From: DASWID01 sp049682815
GTDB lineage: Bacteria > Desulfobacterota_D > UBA1144 > Nemesobacterales > CSP1-2
Reading direction: 5' to 3'
DNA: 64,000 bases
Assembly: GCA_049682815.1 (NCBI GenBank)
Contig: JBAUII010000079.1
Span: forward strand, 1 to 64,000
This document shows positions 1 through 9,244 of this stretch, piece after piece (positions within the stretch are counted from its first letter, which is position 1; each line of letters opens with the position of its first letter). Both the position numbers and the translations under genes were made by a program. The notes below the pieces were generated by a model. It made no database searches, had not been told where the DNA came from, and worked only from the letters and a program-made list of their open reading frames with translations.

Positions 1-897
1 CAAGTAAACCAAGATTCACTTGAATCATGCAAAGATAGGGTTCCCTTCGAAGGGCTCGTCCCGCTTCATCCTGATGAGAAAATCAACCTGGAGTATGACC
101 CGAATGAATTTTGCTCAAGAGTGATGGATCTATTCATACCTGTGGGTAAAGGCCAGAGGGGCGTCCTAGTAGCGCCGCCAAGAACTGGGAAAACCATTCT
201 TCTTCAGAGAATCGCAAACGCAATCACAAAGAACAACCCAGAAATAGTCCTTATAGTACTACTTATAGATGAGCGTCCTGAAGAAGTGACTGATATGGAA
301 AGGTCGGTAAAAGGGGAAGTCGTCAGTTCAACCTTTGACGAACCGGCGCAGCGTCATATCCAGGTTGCCGATATGGTGCTTGAAAAGGCAAAGCGACTCG
401 TTGAACACGGGAAAGACGTGGTTATTCTTCTCGACAGTCTCACTAGGCTTGCGCGTGCTAGCAACACGGTAACTCCGGCCAGTGGAAGAGTATTGTCCGG
501 AGGCATGGAAGCCAACGCTCTGCAAAGACCCAAGAGATTTTTTGGGGCCGCCAGGAATACGGAGGAAGGTGGCAGTCTTACAATTATAGCCACGGCCTTA
601 ATAGATACTGGGAGCAGGATGGACGAGGTCATTTTTGAAGAATTTAAAGGCACTGGAAATATGGAGGTATACTTAGACAGGAGATTGGCCGACAAGAGGA
701 TTTTTCCGGCAATTGATCTTCAAAAATCCGGAACAAGGAAAGAAGAACTATTACTTCCGGCGGATGTTATCAATAGGGTATGGCTACTTAGAAAGATACT
801 CAGTCCCATGAATACAACCGAGGCAATGGAATTTCTTTTAGACAAAATGAGTGGTACCAAAACTAATAAGGAATTTCTCAATCTTATGAATCAGTAA
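1..897 (+). CDS. rho: Transcription termination factor Rho, C-terminal part (5' truncated by window edge)
   Basis: Rho is the hexameric RNA helicase/ATPase that ends transcription of untranslated RNA. The reading frame is open from base 1, before the first in-frame ATG, and already reads as Rho (the FEGLVPLHPDEKI stretch). The gene therefore enters from the left and only the ATPase half is present. Visible motifs are GKGQRG, a P-loop (PPRTGKT), the DERPEEVTDM segment, LLDSLTRLARASN, and the C-terminal RKEELLLP region. The N-terminal cold-shock-like RNA-binding domain is outside the window. The stop is at 895-897, and the next gene (sufS) is convergent with 45 bp between them. Identity is secure; only the missing N-terminus limits the entry. 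Confidence 0.97.
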   Translation, partial: QVNQDSLESCKDRVPFEGLVPLHPDEKINLEYDPNEFCSRVMDLFIPVGKGQRGVLVAPPRTGKTILLQRIANAITKNNPEIVLIVLLIDERPEEVTDMERSVKGEVVSSTFDEPAQRHIQVADMVLEKAKRLVEHGKDVVILLDSLTRLARASNTVTPASGRVLSGGMEANALQRPKRFFGAARNTEEGGSLTIIATALIDTGSRMDEVIFEEFKGTGNMEVYLDRRLADKRIFPAIDLQKSGTRKEELLLPADVINRVWLLRKILSPMNTTEAMEFLLDKMSGTKTNKEFLNLMNQ

Positions 898-942
898 TCT
901 TTATTTTTTATTTGATTCGAATCGGCTTCATCGCTATATATA

Positions 943-2193
943 TTAATTTTTAAACAGATTGTGGGTCTTTTTTAGCGCCTCGATTAAGCTATCGATTTCC
1001 TCCATAGTATTGTATAGGTATAAACTTGCCCTAACAGCGTTATCTATGTTAAGCCTTCTCATAAGAGGTTGTGCGCAGTGATGGCCAGAGCGTACTGCGA
1101 TTCCCTCACCATCCAGTATCCATGAAATATCATGCGGATGTATATCCTTCATGTTAAATGTAAATACTCCAAGCTTATCTAAATCTTTTGGACCGTGAAG
1201 CTCGATCCATGGCAGGTCCAGCAGTCCTTCAAGAGTGTAGTTTGTAAGTGATTTTTCATAGTTTTGAATTTCTTCGAAGCCGATCCTATTCAAGTAATCG
1301 ATAGCTGCACCTAGGCCTACACCACCTGCGATATTCGGCGTTCCCGCTTCGTATTTCCATGGTAGTTCATTCCATGTTGATTTATCAGTAGTTACCGTCT
1401 CTATCATATCACCGCCATAATTAAAGGGTTCCATCTGTTCAAGGAGTTCGTTTCGTCCGTAGAGAAAACCGATGCCCGTCGGCCCCAACATCTTATGTCC
1501 CGAAGCTACTAGAAAATCACAACCGAGGGACGAAACGTCAATTGGCAAATGGGGAACGGACTGAGCTGCGTCTACCAATACTAAGGCTCCAACCTTCTTA
1601 GCCTCGTCAACGATCTCTTTTATGGGATTAACTATACCCAAAACGTTTGATGCATGAACTACGGATACAAGTTTTGTCCTTTCCGAAATAAGCTTTGGAA
1701 GATTTTCAACCCTCAGTCTGCCCTCATCGTCAACGTCCAAAAACTTGAGTTTAATTCCCTTTAGTTCCTTAAGCATTTGCCAGGGAACTATGTTTGAGTG
1801 ATGCTCCATAATGGTAGTTACGATCTCGTCCCCTTTCTGAAGACTGTGAAGACCCCATGCATATGCTACGAGGTTTATTGCCTCAGTGGCATTTCTTGTA
1901 AATATTATTTCTCTCCAACTCTTCGCACCGATGAAATCTGCAACACACTTATGCGCGTTCTCATATTGGACAGTAGATTCATGACTCAGCGTGTGGACAG
2001 CCCGATGAATATTTGCGTATGCTGTCTCATAGAATATTTTCTCGGCCTCTATCACCTGTCTTGGTTTTTGAGTTGTTGCGGCATTGTCAAGATAGATAAG
2101 CGGTTTGCCTCCTATTTTTCGTTTGAAAATAGGAAAGTCTTTTCTAATTTCATCGCATTCAAATTTTATAGAATTTAGATATTCCTTTTGCAT
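943..2193 (-). CDS. sufS: SufS cysteine desulfurase
   Basis: A PLP-dependent group II cysteine desulfurase that supplies sulfur for Fe-S cluster assembly. The protein is 416 aa, normal for SufS. The PLP-binding lysine is K234 in ASGHKMLGPTG. The catalytic cysteine is C373 in RSGHHCAQP, the SufS-type active-site context. DAAQ at about 208-211 is the conserved PLP-contacting segment. It is the last gene of the minus-strand suf operon, 24 bp after the Rieske gene. Its partner sulfur acceptor is encoded two genes upstream (SufU), which fits a SufS-SufU transfer rather than SufE. Confidence 0.96.
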   Translation of the reverse strand: MQKEYLNSIKFECDEIRKDFPIFKRKIGGKPLIYLDNAATTQKPRQVIEAEKIFYETAYANIHRAVHTLSHESTVQYENAHKCVADFIGAKSWREIIFTRNATEAINLVAYAWGLHSLQKGDEIVTTIMEHHSNIVPWQMLKELKGIKLKFLDVDDEGRLRVENLPKLISERTKLVSVVHASNVLGIVNPIKEIVDEAKKVGALVLVDAAQSVPHLPIDVSSLGCDFLVASGHKMLGPTGIGFLYGRNELLEQMEPFNYGGDMIETVTTDKSTWNELPWKYEAGTPNIAGGVGLGAAIDYLNRIGFEEIQNYEKSLTNYTLEGLLDLPWIELHGPKDLDKLGVFTFNMKDIHPHDISWILDGEGIAVRSGHHCAQPLMRRLNIDNAVRASLYLYNTMEEIDSLIEALKKTHNLFKN

Positions 2194-2217
2194 AACTAGC
2201 CACCAGTTTGTCCGCTA

Positions 2218-2532
2218 TCAATCAAATAAAATGTATATATCATCCCCCTCGACTTTTAATTCATATGTTTCGACTGGTTCTACAGCAGGCATGCAAAGGG
2301 CTTCACCGGTCTTTACATTGAACTCCGCACCGTGGTAAGCGCAAGTGATGGTTTCACTCTCTAACACCCCGTCTGAAAGTGGAAATTCCATGTGGGTGCA
2401 CTCGTCTTTGATTGCATAGAACTTTCCACCAACATTGCAAATCGCGATGCTCTCGTTATCTACAGAAAACGGTTTAACTTCCCCAGGCAATATTTCGAAC
2501 CTTTTAGCAACCCTGATAAATCCGTTATTCAT
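2218..2532 (-). CDS. Rieske [2Fe-2S] ferredoxin-like protein in the suf operon
   Basis: A 104-aa Rieske ferredoxin related to NirD/BphF-type small proteins. Two cluster-binding boxes are visible: CTH, and about 18 residues later CAYHG, giving two Cys and two His ligands. I place the start at 2532 (MNNGFIRV...) because an AGGAAC ribosome site sits 6 nt upstream. The longer frame up to 2670 has no better site and would overlap sufU. It has no signal peptide, so it is cytoplasmic. It lies between sufU and sufS with short gaps, so it is probably co-transcribed. A role in delivering electrons to cluster assembly is inferred from position only. Confidence 0.88.
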   Translation of the reverse strand: MNNGFIRVAKRFEILPGEVKPFSVDNESIAICNVGGKFYAIKDECTHMEFPLSDGVLESETITCAYHGAEFNVKTGEALCMPAVEPVETYELKVEGDDIYILFD

Positions 2533-2599
2533 GTAATTGTTCCTAGATTTTCCCCTGCAAAGATTTATAACTCTTTTAGTCTTACGTTTCTTAAATGCT

Positions 2600-2986
2600 T
2601 CAATCTTCTCCGGGCCAGTTATTTTTCCCAAAAAGTCCGGACCGTAAGACCTTAAGAGATAACAGTGCACAACTTAGCCTGACTGGACTAATTTTCATCC
2701 CAATCGCTTCTAGCAAATCATCCGCAGTAATTTCTCTGATAGATTCCAAATCCTTGTCGACTATCATTTCAGTTAATATTGACGCAGAAGCCTGGCTTAT
2801 AGCACATCCTTTACCAGAAAATCCTGTCTCATTAACCTTGTTATTTTTAATTTTAAAATCGAAACGTATTACGTCACCGCACAAGGGATTACCTTCTTCA
2901 TAAGAGATATCCGGTTCGCTAAGCCTTTTATAGTTTCTTGGGTGTTTAAAGTGATCTAGAATATGATCAAATTGCTCAGTGTTCAT
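2600..2986 (-). CDS. sufU: SufU Fe-S assembly / zinc-dependent sulfurtransferase
   Basis: A SufU/IscU-fold protein that accepts persulfide sulfur from SufS. It is 128 aa. The three conserved cysteines are in NPLCGD (~36), GKGCAIS (~61) and RLSCALLSLKVL (~106), with the following aspartate in CGD. In studied SufU proteins these residues bind zinc and take part in sulfur relay. The spacing between the second and third cysteines is shorter than in the Bacillus type as I remember it. It is the fifth gene of the suf operon, about 100 bp after sufD. Confidence 0.93.
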   Translation of the reverse strand: MNTEQFDHILDHFKHPRNYKRLSEPDISYEEGNPLCGDVIRFDFKIKNNKVNETGFSGKGCAISQASASILTEMIVDKDLESIREITADDLLEAIGMKISPVRLSCALLSLKVLRSGLFGKNNWPGED

Positions 2987-3089
2987 CTTTAAGCTGTTCT
3001 CAATCTAATAATTATGTTCGTCAATATCTATCCGGATTCCCCCAAAAAAATAGGGCTCGCGGGACACGTGTAAATACACTTCGTTCACA

Positions 3090-4430
3090 CTAGCCGGGTG
3101 ATTGAACCAAATTCCCTTTCGCAAACCACTCCGTCACAAGCCTTTCAACATAATCTCTTATTTGCTTCACTTTCATACTCTCGAGGCTCTTGCTTGCGAA
3201 CGCATGCAGTAGCATTTCACGAGCAGATTCCTCTGATAAGCTGCGGGAACGAATATAGAAAATGGCATTTTCATCTAGCTGTCCAATCGTAGCACCGTGG
3301 GTGCATTTCACATCGTCGGCATAAATTTCAAGTTGAGGTTTAGTATCAATCTGTGCCGAATCGGAAAGTAGAAGATTTCTATTTGTCTGTTTCGCATCCG
3401 TCTTCTGGGCATCTTTATGCACAATAATTCGGCCGTGGAATACTCCCCTCGACTTGCCATCTAACACACCGTTATAAAGTTGTCGACTGTCGCAATGCGG
3501 ACTAACATGTTCTACTTTCATGTAATTATCCATGTGTTGTCTGTCTCTAGACATGAATAAACCGTTTATAAATGAATGGCAGCCCTCTCCCGCAAGCACC
3601 GGATGAACATTATTTCTTACAAGAGATCCACCAAGCAGCAAAGAGTGGGAATTTAGGTTGCTATTGCGCTTTTGCTCAACCCGTAGAGTAGAAACGTTAT
3701 AGGCCTTTGCGCTTTCTATCTCAATCATATAATGATCAAGCGTACTGTTCTCACCAATAACGACCTCTGTAACGACGTTAGAAAAATAGACATTGCTACC
3801 CAAGGAGACGTAATGTTCGACGATATTAGCCTGACTGTTATCTTCAAGAATGATCAAGTTACGAGGATTTGAAAGAGAGGGAACATCATCGATCGTTGAT
3901 ATGTATAACAAATGGATAGGTTCAGAAAGCAAAACACCTTTTTGTATCAATACAAATGCGCCATCTTCCATAAAGGCGGTGTTCAGTGCTGTAAAAGCTT
4001 CATATTCGAAGTCAGCATAGCGTGTGAGATGCTCGCTCAGCAAATCCTGATAATCAAACAGTGCTTTTGCAAGATTTGATATTCTAACTCCGCCATTAGT
4101 ATCTAGGGAAGAAAGTTCAACCGAAAATCTGCCATCGATAAAGACTAGTTGATTTCGTAACGAATCAGAAAAGACAAATGGCGCTATATCATTCCTTGTT
4201 AGCTTTGGTATCCCATTCTGCATTAATCTGAAGACAGTCCGTTCAATTGGAGCCAGGTTTGTAAACCTCCAATCCTCGTCATGGATTGTGGGGAACCCCA
4301 ATTTCTTAAATACATGTATGGCTTTTTCTCGATTCTCCCTAAACCATTTAATCTCTCTGCCGGGAGAATACTCCTGATGTTTAAAAAAGCCTTCAAGATA
4401 GCTATTAATATCCTGCATCTCAATTTCCAT
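3090..4430 (-). CDS. sufD: SufD, SufBCD scaffold subunit
   Basis: SufD is the partner of SufB in the SufBC2D complex that builds Fe-S clusters. The protein is 446 aa. The C-terminal half carries the SufB/SufD beta-helix signature, including KCTHGATIGQLDENAIFYIRS; its histidine matches the important SufD histidine of E. coli (H360 there). The downstream RSLSEESAREMLLHAF is also typical. The start at 4430 is supported by AGGGTGA 6 nt upstream. The gap from sufC is 14 bp, indicating a tight operon. Confidence 0.95.
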   Translation of the reverse strand: MEIEMQDINSYLEGFFKHQEYSPGREIKWFRENREKAIHVFKKLGFPTIHDEDWRFTNLAPIERTVFRLMQNGIPKLTRNDIAPFVFSDSLRNQLVFIDGRFSVELSSLDTNGGVRISNLAKALFDYQDLLSEHLTRYADFEYEAFTALNTAFMEDGAFVLIQKGVLLSEPIHLLYISTIDDVPSLSNPRNLIILEDNSQANIVEHYVSLGSNVYFSNVVTEVVIGENSTLDHYMIEIESAKAYNVSTLRVEQKRNSNLNSHSLLLGGSLVRNNVHPVLAGEGCHSFINGLFMSRDRQHMDNYMKVEHVSPHCDSRQLYNGVLDGKSRGVFHGRIIVHKDAQKTDAKQTNRNLLLSDSAQIDTKPQLEIYADDVKCTHGATIGQLDENAIFYIRSRSLSEESAREMLLHAFASKSLESMKVKQIRDYVERLVTEWFAKGNLVQSPG

Positions 4431-4444
4431 TTTCTATCACCCTG

Positions 4445-5215
4445 TTAATTTTGAGCCACATTTGCGTCAGTCAGTTCATCGCCAACCCCCACGTACCCCT
4501 TGTCTTCTAACTCTAGTGCCAATTCTTTTCCCCCCGATCTAACTATCCTTCCATCTACGAGTACATGTACAATGTCAGGAGTTATGTAGTTGAGGAGTCT
4601 CTGGTAGTGAGTAATTATCAAAAACGCCCTTTCAGCTGTTCGCATCATATTTACACCCTTGGCGACGATCTTAAGGGCATCAATATCCAACCCCGAATCA
4701 GTCTCATCTAATATGGCAAGCCGAGGCTCCAAAATCTGTAATTGAAAGATCTCATTGCGCTTTTTCTCACCTCCAGAGAAACCCTCATTCACGGAGCGTT
4801 GTAAGAGGTTTTCATCCATATCCAGGGCTTTCATCTTCTGTTTTACCATCTTGACAAATTCAACGTGCTTGAGTGGTTCTAGTCCCTTGTGCTTTCTTAT
4901 GGCATTCAGCGCTTCCCGGAGGAAGTATGTATTTGCGACACCCGGTATTTCTACCGGATATTGGAAAGCCATGAAAATACCCTCTCGCGCCCTCTCCTCA
5001 GGAGGTATGTCCAGCAGGTTTCTCCCTTCGTAAAGAATTTCACCTTTCGTAACTTCATACGTATTGCGGCCTGCAAGTACCTGAGCAAGGGTACTCTTTC
5101 CTGAACCGTTCGGTCCCATTATCGAATGTACCTCGCCGGAATTAATCAATAGATTCAATCCCTTAAGAATCTCTTGGTTTTCAATGCTCACATGTAAATT
5201 CTTTATCTCAAGCAT
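4445..5215 (-). CDS. sufC: SufC ABC-type ATPase
   Basis: SufC is the cytoplasmic ATPase of the SufBC2D scaffold, not a membrane transporter. It is 256 aa. Motifs are Walker A GPNGSGKST, Q-loop AFQYP, signature FSGGEKKRNEIFQL, Walker B LAILDETDSGLD, and the switch histidine in IITHYQRLL. The ETDSGLD variant and the FSGGEKKR signature are specific to SufC. It sits between sufB (71 bp upstream) and sufD (14 bp downstream). Confidence 0.97.
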   Translation of the reverse strand: MLEIKNLHVSIENQEILKGLNLLINSGEVHSIMGPNGSGKSTLAQVLAGRNTYEVTKGEILYEGRNLLDIPPEERAREGIFMAFQYPVEIPGVANTYFLREALNAIRKHKGLEPLKHVEFVKMVKQKMKALDMDENLLQRSVNEGFSGGEKKRNEIFQLQILEPRLAILDETDSGLDIDALKIVAKGVNMMRTAERAFLIITHYQRLLNYITPDIVHVLVDGRIVRSGGKELALELEDKGYVGVGDELTDANVAQN

Positions 5216-5286
5216 AATTCCTCCGAATAGTTATCTTTTAAATGGTAGTTTTCGTAACTATGAGTAATAGGTTTAGTATGGATTGT

Positions 5287-6723
5287 CTATCCGACGCTTC
5301 CCTCAAGACTGACACTCAGCAGTCGTTCTGCCTCTACAGCAAATTCGAATGGCAGTTCTCGAAATACCTCCTTGCAAAAGCCATTGACTATGAGTGACAC
5401 AGCATCCTCAGCGGAAAGACCTCTTTGTTGGCAATAAAAAATCTGGTCGTCACCAATCTTTGAAGTACTAGCTTCATGTTCCATCCGGGCCGTTGAGTTC
5501 TTAACCTCGATATAAGGAAATGTATGGGCCCCGCACTTATCTCCTATGAGCATGGAGTCACACTGCGTATAGTTACGCGCTCCGCTAGCATCTTTAGCAA
5601 TCTGGACTAGCCCTCGATATGTGTTCTGACCGTGGCCAGCAGATATACCCTTTGAAACGATGGTGCTACTGGTATTCTTACCTATATGTATCATCTTAGT
5701 TCCTGTATCCGCCTGCTGACGATTGTTAGTTAACGCAACAGAATAAAATTCACCGACCGAATTGTCACCCTCGAGAATACAGCTCGGATATTTCCATGTG
5801 ATTGCAGAACCGGTCTCGACTTGAGTCCAGGAAATATGAGAATTTCTACCTAGGCATCTTCCCCTTTTTGTGACAAAGTTGTAAATACCGCCTTTACCAT
5901 CCTTGTCACCGGGATACCAATTCTGTATCGTAGAATACTTGATTGTTGCGTCACCGTGAGCTATAAGTTCTACTACAGCTGCATGCAACTGGTTTTCATC
6001 GCGTTTTGGCGCAGTACATCCCTCCAGATAGCTGACGTAGCTGCCTTCTTCCGCAATGATAAGCGTTCTTTCAAACTGACCTGTATTCTCTGCGTTTATA
6101 CGGAAATATGTAGACAATTCCATCGGACAGCGAACGCCCTTTGGAATGTAAACGAAGGAACCATCCGTAAACACGGCAGAGTTGAGAGCGGCAAAGTAGT
6201 TGTCGTTACTGGGTACTACAAACCCCATGTATTTCTTAACCAATTCCGGATATTCCTGCACAGCGTCTGAAATAGAGCAAAATATTATGTTTAATTCAGC
6301 AAGTTTTTCCTTGAATGTTGTAATCAGCGAAACACTGTCAAAGACTGCATCTACGGCCACACCTGCGAGCATCATCTGTTCTTCGAGAGGAATTCCGAGT
6401 TTCTGATAGGTTGCCCTTAATTCAGGGTCTATATCGTCTAGACTCTTAGCCTTAGTTGTCTGTTTAGGCGCGGCATAATAGCTAATATCGTTGTAATCGA
6501 TGGGAGGATAATGAACATTTTGCCATTTTGGCTCCTTCATTGTCAGCCAATGCCTATAGGCTTTTAGACGCCACTCCAACAACCATTCGGGCTCGTTCTT
6601 CTTAGCCGAAATCATTCGAATGATATCTTCGTTCAATCCCTTAGGTGCAATTTCCTGCTCGATGTTCGTAACGAATCCGTATTTGTATTCCTGTTTTGAC
6701 AACTGTTCCAAATCTACGCTCAT
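5287..6723 (-). CDS. sufB: SufB scaffold protein
   Basis: SufB is the core scaffold on which Fe-S clusters are built. It is 478 aa, normal for the family. It contains EGCTAPK, whose Cys matches the E. coli cysteine proposed to receive sulfur (C254 there), the QCDSMLIGDKCGAHTFPY region, and MEHEASTSKIGDDQ near the C-terminus. It is the second gene of the operon, 37 bp after the Rrf2 regulator. Codon use and context show nothing unusual. Confidence 0.97.
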   Translation of the reverse strand: MSVDLEQLSKQEYKYGFVTNIEQEIAPKGLNEDIIRMISAKKNEPEWLLEWRLKAYRHWLTMKEPKWQNVHYPPIDYNDISYYAAPKQTTKAKSLDDIDPELRATYQKLGIPLEEQMMLAGVAVDAVFDSVSLITTFKEKLAELNIIFCSISDAVQEYPELVKKYMGFVVPSNDNYFAALNSAVFTDGSFVYIPKGVRCPMELSTYFRINAENTGQFERTLIIAEEGSYVSYLEGCTAPKRDENQLHAAVVELIAHGDATIKYSTIQNWYPGDKDGKGGIYNFVTKRGRCLGRNSHISWTQVETGSAITWKYPSCILEGDNSVGEFYSVALTNNRQQADTGTKMIHIGKNTSSTIVSKGISAGHGQNTYRGLVQIAKDASGARNYTQCDSMLIGDKCGAHTFPYIEVKNSTARMEHEASTSKIGDDQIFYCQQRGLSAEDAVSLIVNGFCKEVFRELPFEFAVEAERLLSVSLEGSVG

Positions 6724-6760
6724 TTAAAAGCCTCCAAATTTAAAGATATCAATAATTTTA

Positions 6761-7177
6761 TTAACTCACATCAGTTCCAATCTGCTTTAGCATATCGTCG
6801 AGTGTTGTGTCCTCAAGTATCTTTATCATAGATACTCGAACCCTGTCCCATACGGGTAGTTGTGGACAACACACATAAAGTGCACAAATCTTAGCCTTAT
6901 CCATACAATCGATGATCCTCAGCTCACCTTCGATAGCCTCATATACCTCTCGAAGGTTAATCTCTCGTGGAGATTTTCGCAGAACATAACCTCCGTCCGG
7001 CCCGACCATTGATCTTATAAGACCCCTTTTAACAAGCCTCCGCATGATCTTAGCAAGGTAATTAATCGGTATGTGTTGATTTTCTGATATCTCTTTCATG
7101 CTTGAGGTTAATACAGGGTTTTTCCCCATATAGGCTAGCGACCTCACAGCATAATCTAATGTTCTGCTTACTTGCAT
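6761..7177 (-). CDS. Rrf2-family regulator of the suf operon (IscR/SufR-like)
   Basis: A 138-aa winged-helix repressor of the Rrf2 family. The N-terminal HTH reads MQVSRTLDYAVRSLAYM..., as in IscR-like proteins, followed by GPDGGYVL at the wing. The C-terminal part has four cysteines (CMDKAKICALYVCC), a plausible [2Fe-2S] or [4Fe-4S] sensing site. Being first in the suf operon suggests autoregulation in response to Fe-S status. An inverted repeat lies just upstream between the promoter and the start codon. The exact subclass (IscR, SufR, RirA) is not settled by sequence reading. Confidence 0.9.
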   Translation of the reverse strand: MQVSRTLDYAVRSLAYMGKNPVLTSSMKEISENQHIPINYLAKIMRRLVKRGLIRSMVGPDGGYVLRKSPREINLREVYEAIEGELRIIDCMDKAKICALYVCCPQLPVWDRVRVSMIKILEDTTLDDMLKQIGTDVS

Positions 7178-7197
7178 ATTTTCTAACCCGAAGGGAT

Positions 7198-7255
7198 ATC
7201 ATGGATATCATACATCCATGATGTATATATTATACTTCTTCACTATATTTGTCAA
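7198..7255 (-). promoter_or_regulatory. Promoter and probable Rrf2 operator of the suf operon
   Basis: On the minus strand, TTGACA (7255-7250) and TATAAT (7234-7229) are both perfect consensus hexamers with a 15-bp spacer, slightly short. Just downstream is a perfect 8-bp inverted repeat, ATCATGGA (7198-7205) and TCCATGAT (7215-7222), with a 9-bp spacer. It covers the expected start of transcription and ends 21 bp before the rrf2 start codon. This is the usual place for a repressor site. That the Rrf2 protein binds here is inferred. Confidence 0.7.
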
Positions 7256-7360
7256 GATTTAAGTGGGCTAATGGGAGCTTTCGACTCGGTAACGAGTAAC
7301 GACCGATACTCTACCATAGCAATAGCCACATGTCTAATTTAAATGGGAAAATTAACAAGA

Positions 7361-7963
7361 TTACTGTGGGCTCGCGATACTTCTACGAGATATCAACCAG
7401 ATCGCAAGATTGAGTATCACACTGGATGCAACTAAAAGCGCTGTGGTGTATTTAAAGAATTGTCTGGGCATTATGTAAAATGAAAGATCAAACCTGTTAT
7501 TCATCCATAGCTGATTGCTAAATAGCAGGGGATGGAAAACATCCCTCCAAAAAGTTGTGAAGAAGGGTAATACAACTAATAAAGCAGAGATAATTGCTGC
7601 ATTCGCTATCGCAAATCTAGAAACGCGGAGCCTGTCAAACGTCAGCATTAAACAGATGACGCAGATGATGGCAATGATAAACATCTTATCAAAAATATCA
7701 CGGACCTCACCTAAATGTAACTTTTCCTTTTTCGTCCAGAATGATACCAGTTTCCCTTTATGCAAAAAAAATGATGTCAAATCATCGATTCCTTTTTCGG
7801 CCCTTTCATAACCGATCGTATCGCAGCGTTCATTCCAGTTACAATTGAATTTATACCAATATGGAAGGTATACAATGAAGACCAATGGTGTGTAAACGGT
7901 CAAGTAAAACAAAGTTGGAAACAAAATAATTCCCTTTAGTCTAGAAACCCACCTACTGTACAT
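7361..7963 (-). CDS. DUF1461 (TIGR01906-type) integral membrane protein
   Basis: A 200-aa membrane protein with about four hydrophobic segments (near 13-34, 90-106, 118-140 and 172-190). The soluble part contains EKLHLGEVRDIF, matching the family pattern E-x-x-H-L-x-D-V, and FHPLLFSNQLWMNN, matching the conserved FHxLFFPxxxW segment, followed by the P-R-Q-F-F region. On these features I assign it to DUF1461. The biochemical role of the family is unknown to me. It is a stand-alone gene about 180 bp beyond the suf regulatory region. The first residues (MYSRWVSRLKG) are basic, fitting an inside N-terminus. Confidence 0.7.
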   Translation of the reverse strand: MYSRWVSRLKGIILFPTLFYLTVYTPLVFIVYLPYWYKFNCNWNERCDTIGYERAEKGIDDLTSFFLHKGKLVSFWTKKEKLHLGEVRDIFDKMFIIAIICVICLMLTFDRLRVSRFAIANAAIISALLVVLPFFTTFWRDVFHPLLFSNQLWMNNRFDLSFYIMPRQFFKYTTALLVASSVILNLAIWLISRRSIASPQ

Positions 7964-8320
7964 TTTCTCTATAATTTCAGTCGAAACTCATTCTAACACC
8001 TTAATAAAGTCTCTCCAGTCCGTTCGGAAGTTTTCCGATCGTTTTTTTAACGCATATGCATTAAAGAATAATGAAATTCGTCGCAGCAAGCTATCCGTAG
8101 TTTGCCAGTTAAATATGGTATATCGCTAATCGAAAATATCATTTAACTATAATAAGTCAATTGTTTTTATATCAGATTTAAACCGAATAATCCCGTTCAT
8201 GAGAAAATTCTCTCCATCAGATTGGGTCAAACGACTGAGGCCTTTTTGGCACGGGCTTTACATTACAGTTGCTACAGCAGCCCGAATTGCAATTCTGTCC
8301 AGGGAATCAATAAAACCTTC
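7964..8320. other. Intergenic stretch, no gene recognised
   Basis: AT-rich spacer. Near 8019-8047 a short hairpin (CGGAA/TTCCG) is followed by a run of seven T on the plus strand. It resembles a weak terminator, but nothing upstream is transcribed on that strand. No coding or RNA gene was supported. Confidence 0.4.
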
Positions 8321-9244
8321 CTAATCTCCGGCACCCTTGTCTTCGTTATCTGTTAAGTTCGGCTGAGACCTAGAACCATCCAATACAGTAATAACATCTT
8401 TACCTGTATTGGCCCGCGTCTCATTCTCAGTGCTATCATTGTTAACACTGGTCTCATTTTTTGTGCCATCATTTTCAAAGGTAAGTTCTATTTCAGGTCC
8501 CGTATTATTGCTGTTACCGCCTAAAGCATTATCAGGGGTTTCGCTACTCGTTGATATCATCAGTTCAGACTCATTGTACGACCCTCCAGCGACTGATGAT
8601 GCAAAACTAGCCGTATCGTTTTGCATTCCGCCAGATACTGCGGAAAACTCTCCACCGGCTATGTTAAGCAGGCCGCCCGACACCGAGGAATACTCTCCAT
8701 CGGCCACATTTAAAAACCCTCCGGTAACTGTTGAAAAACTATTTCGTATAGTATTTCTGTAACCCGCTACAAAACCTCCAGCGCTGCTATATGCATGGCC
8801 TGATCCTACGATGAGGTTGTGTGAACCGCTTCTGACTGGTGGAGGATAAAATAAGCCGGCCTCGTCGCCGATCTCATTATATCCGATAATGAGATTTCCC
8901 AAACCGTCAACCATTGTTGTGGAAGATCTTTTGTTGCGTATATGAACATTAACTCCTTCGAAGATCAAATTTGGTCCCCTAACCCCTTGCATAGTTCCAG
9001 GAACTAGCCTCACATATCCTTTCAAATTACGAAATGTGCCCAGATCCGCATTCAATGAATTCAACTCTTCCTGGAGCTTTGATATCGTCTTATAGGCTTC
9101 CTCTAATTGCTTCTGCTGGGCCGAGATTTTTGCCTCAAGCTTACTAACGCGTTTCTCGAGACTCTGTCCATAGCCGATCATTGGACTTACAAAGATCAGC
9201 GAAAGCAAAATATTAATAAATAGGAATTTATTATGGTTGTTCAT
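8321..9244 (-). CDS. Secreted coiled-coil protein with YadA-head-like repeats
   Basis: A 307-aa exported protein. Residues 1-27 form a signal peptide (hydrophobic core LFINILLSLIFVSPM, then YGQS). Residues about 28-72 are a heptad-rich coiled coil (EKRVSKLEAKISAQQKQLEE...). Then come four or more ~14-residue repeats of the form GG-x-x-N-x-A-x-G-x-x-S-S-V-S (about 150-215), like the left-handed beta-roll head of trimeric autotransporter adhesins. The C-terminal 80 residues are acidic, Asn/Thr-rich and low in complexity. No YadA-type beta-barrel anchor or LPXTG signal is present. It is probably surface-exposed or periplasmic and trimeric; function is unknown. Confidence 0.65.
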   Translation of the reverse strand: MNNHNKFLFINILLSLIFVSPMIGYGQSLEKRVSKLEAKISAQQKQLEEAYKTISKLQEELNSLNADLGTFRNLKGYVRLVPGTMQGVRGPNLIFEGVNVHIRNKRSSTTMVDGLGNLIIGYNEIGDEAGLFYPPPVRSGSHNLIVGSGHAYSSAGGFVAGYRNTIRNSFSTVTGGFLNVADGEYSSVSGGLLNIAGGEFSAVSGGMQNDTASFASSVAGGSYNESELMISTSSETPDNALGGNSNNTGPEIELTFENDGTKNETSVNNDSTENETRANTGKDVITVLDGSRSQPNLTDNEDKGAGD

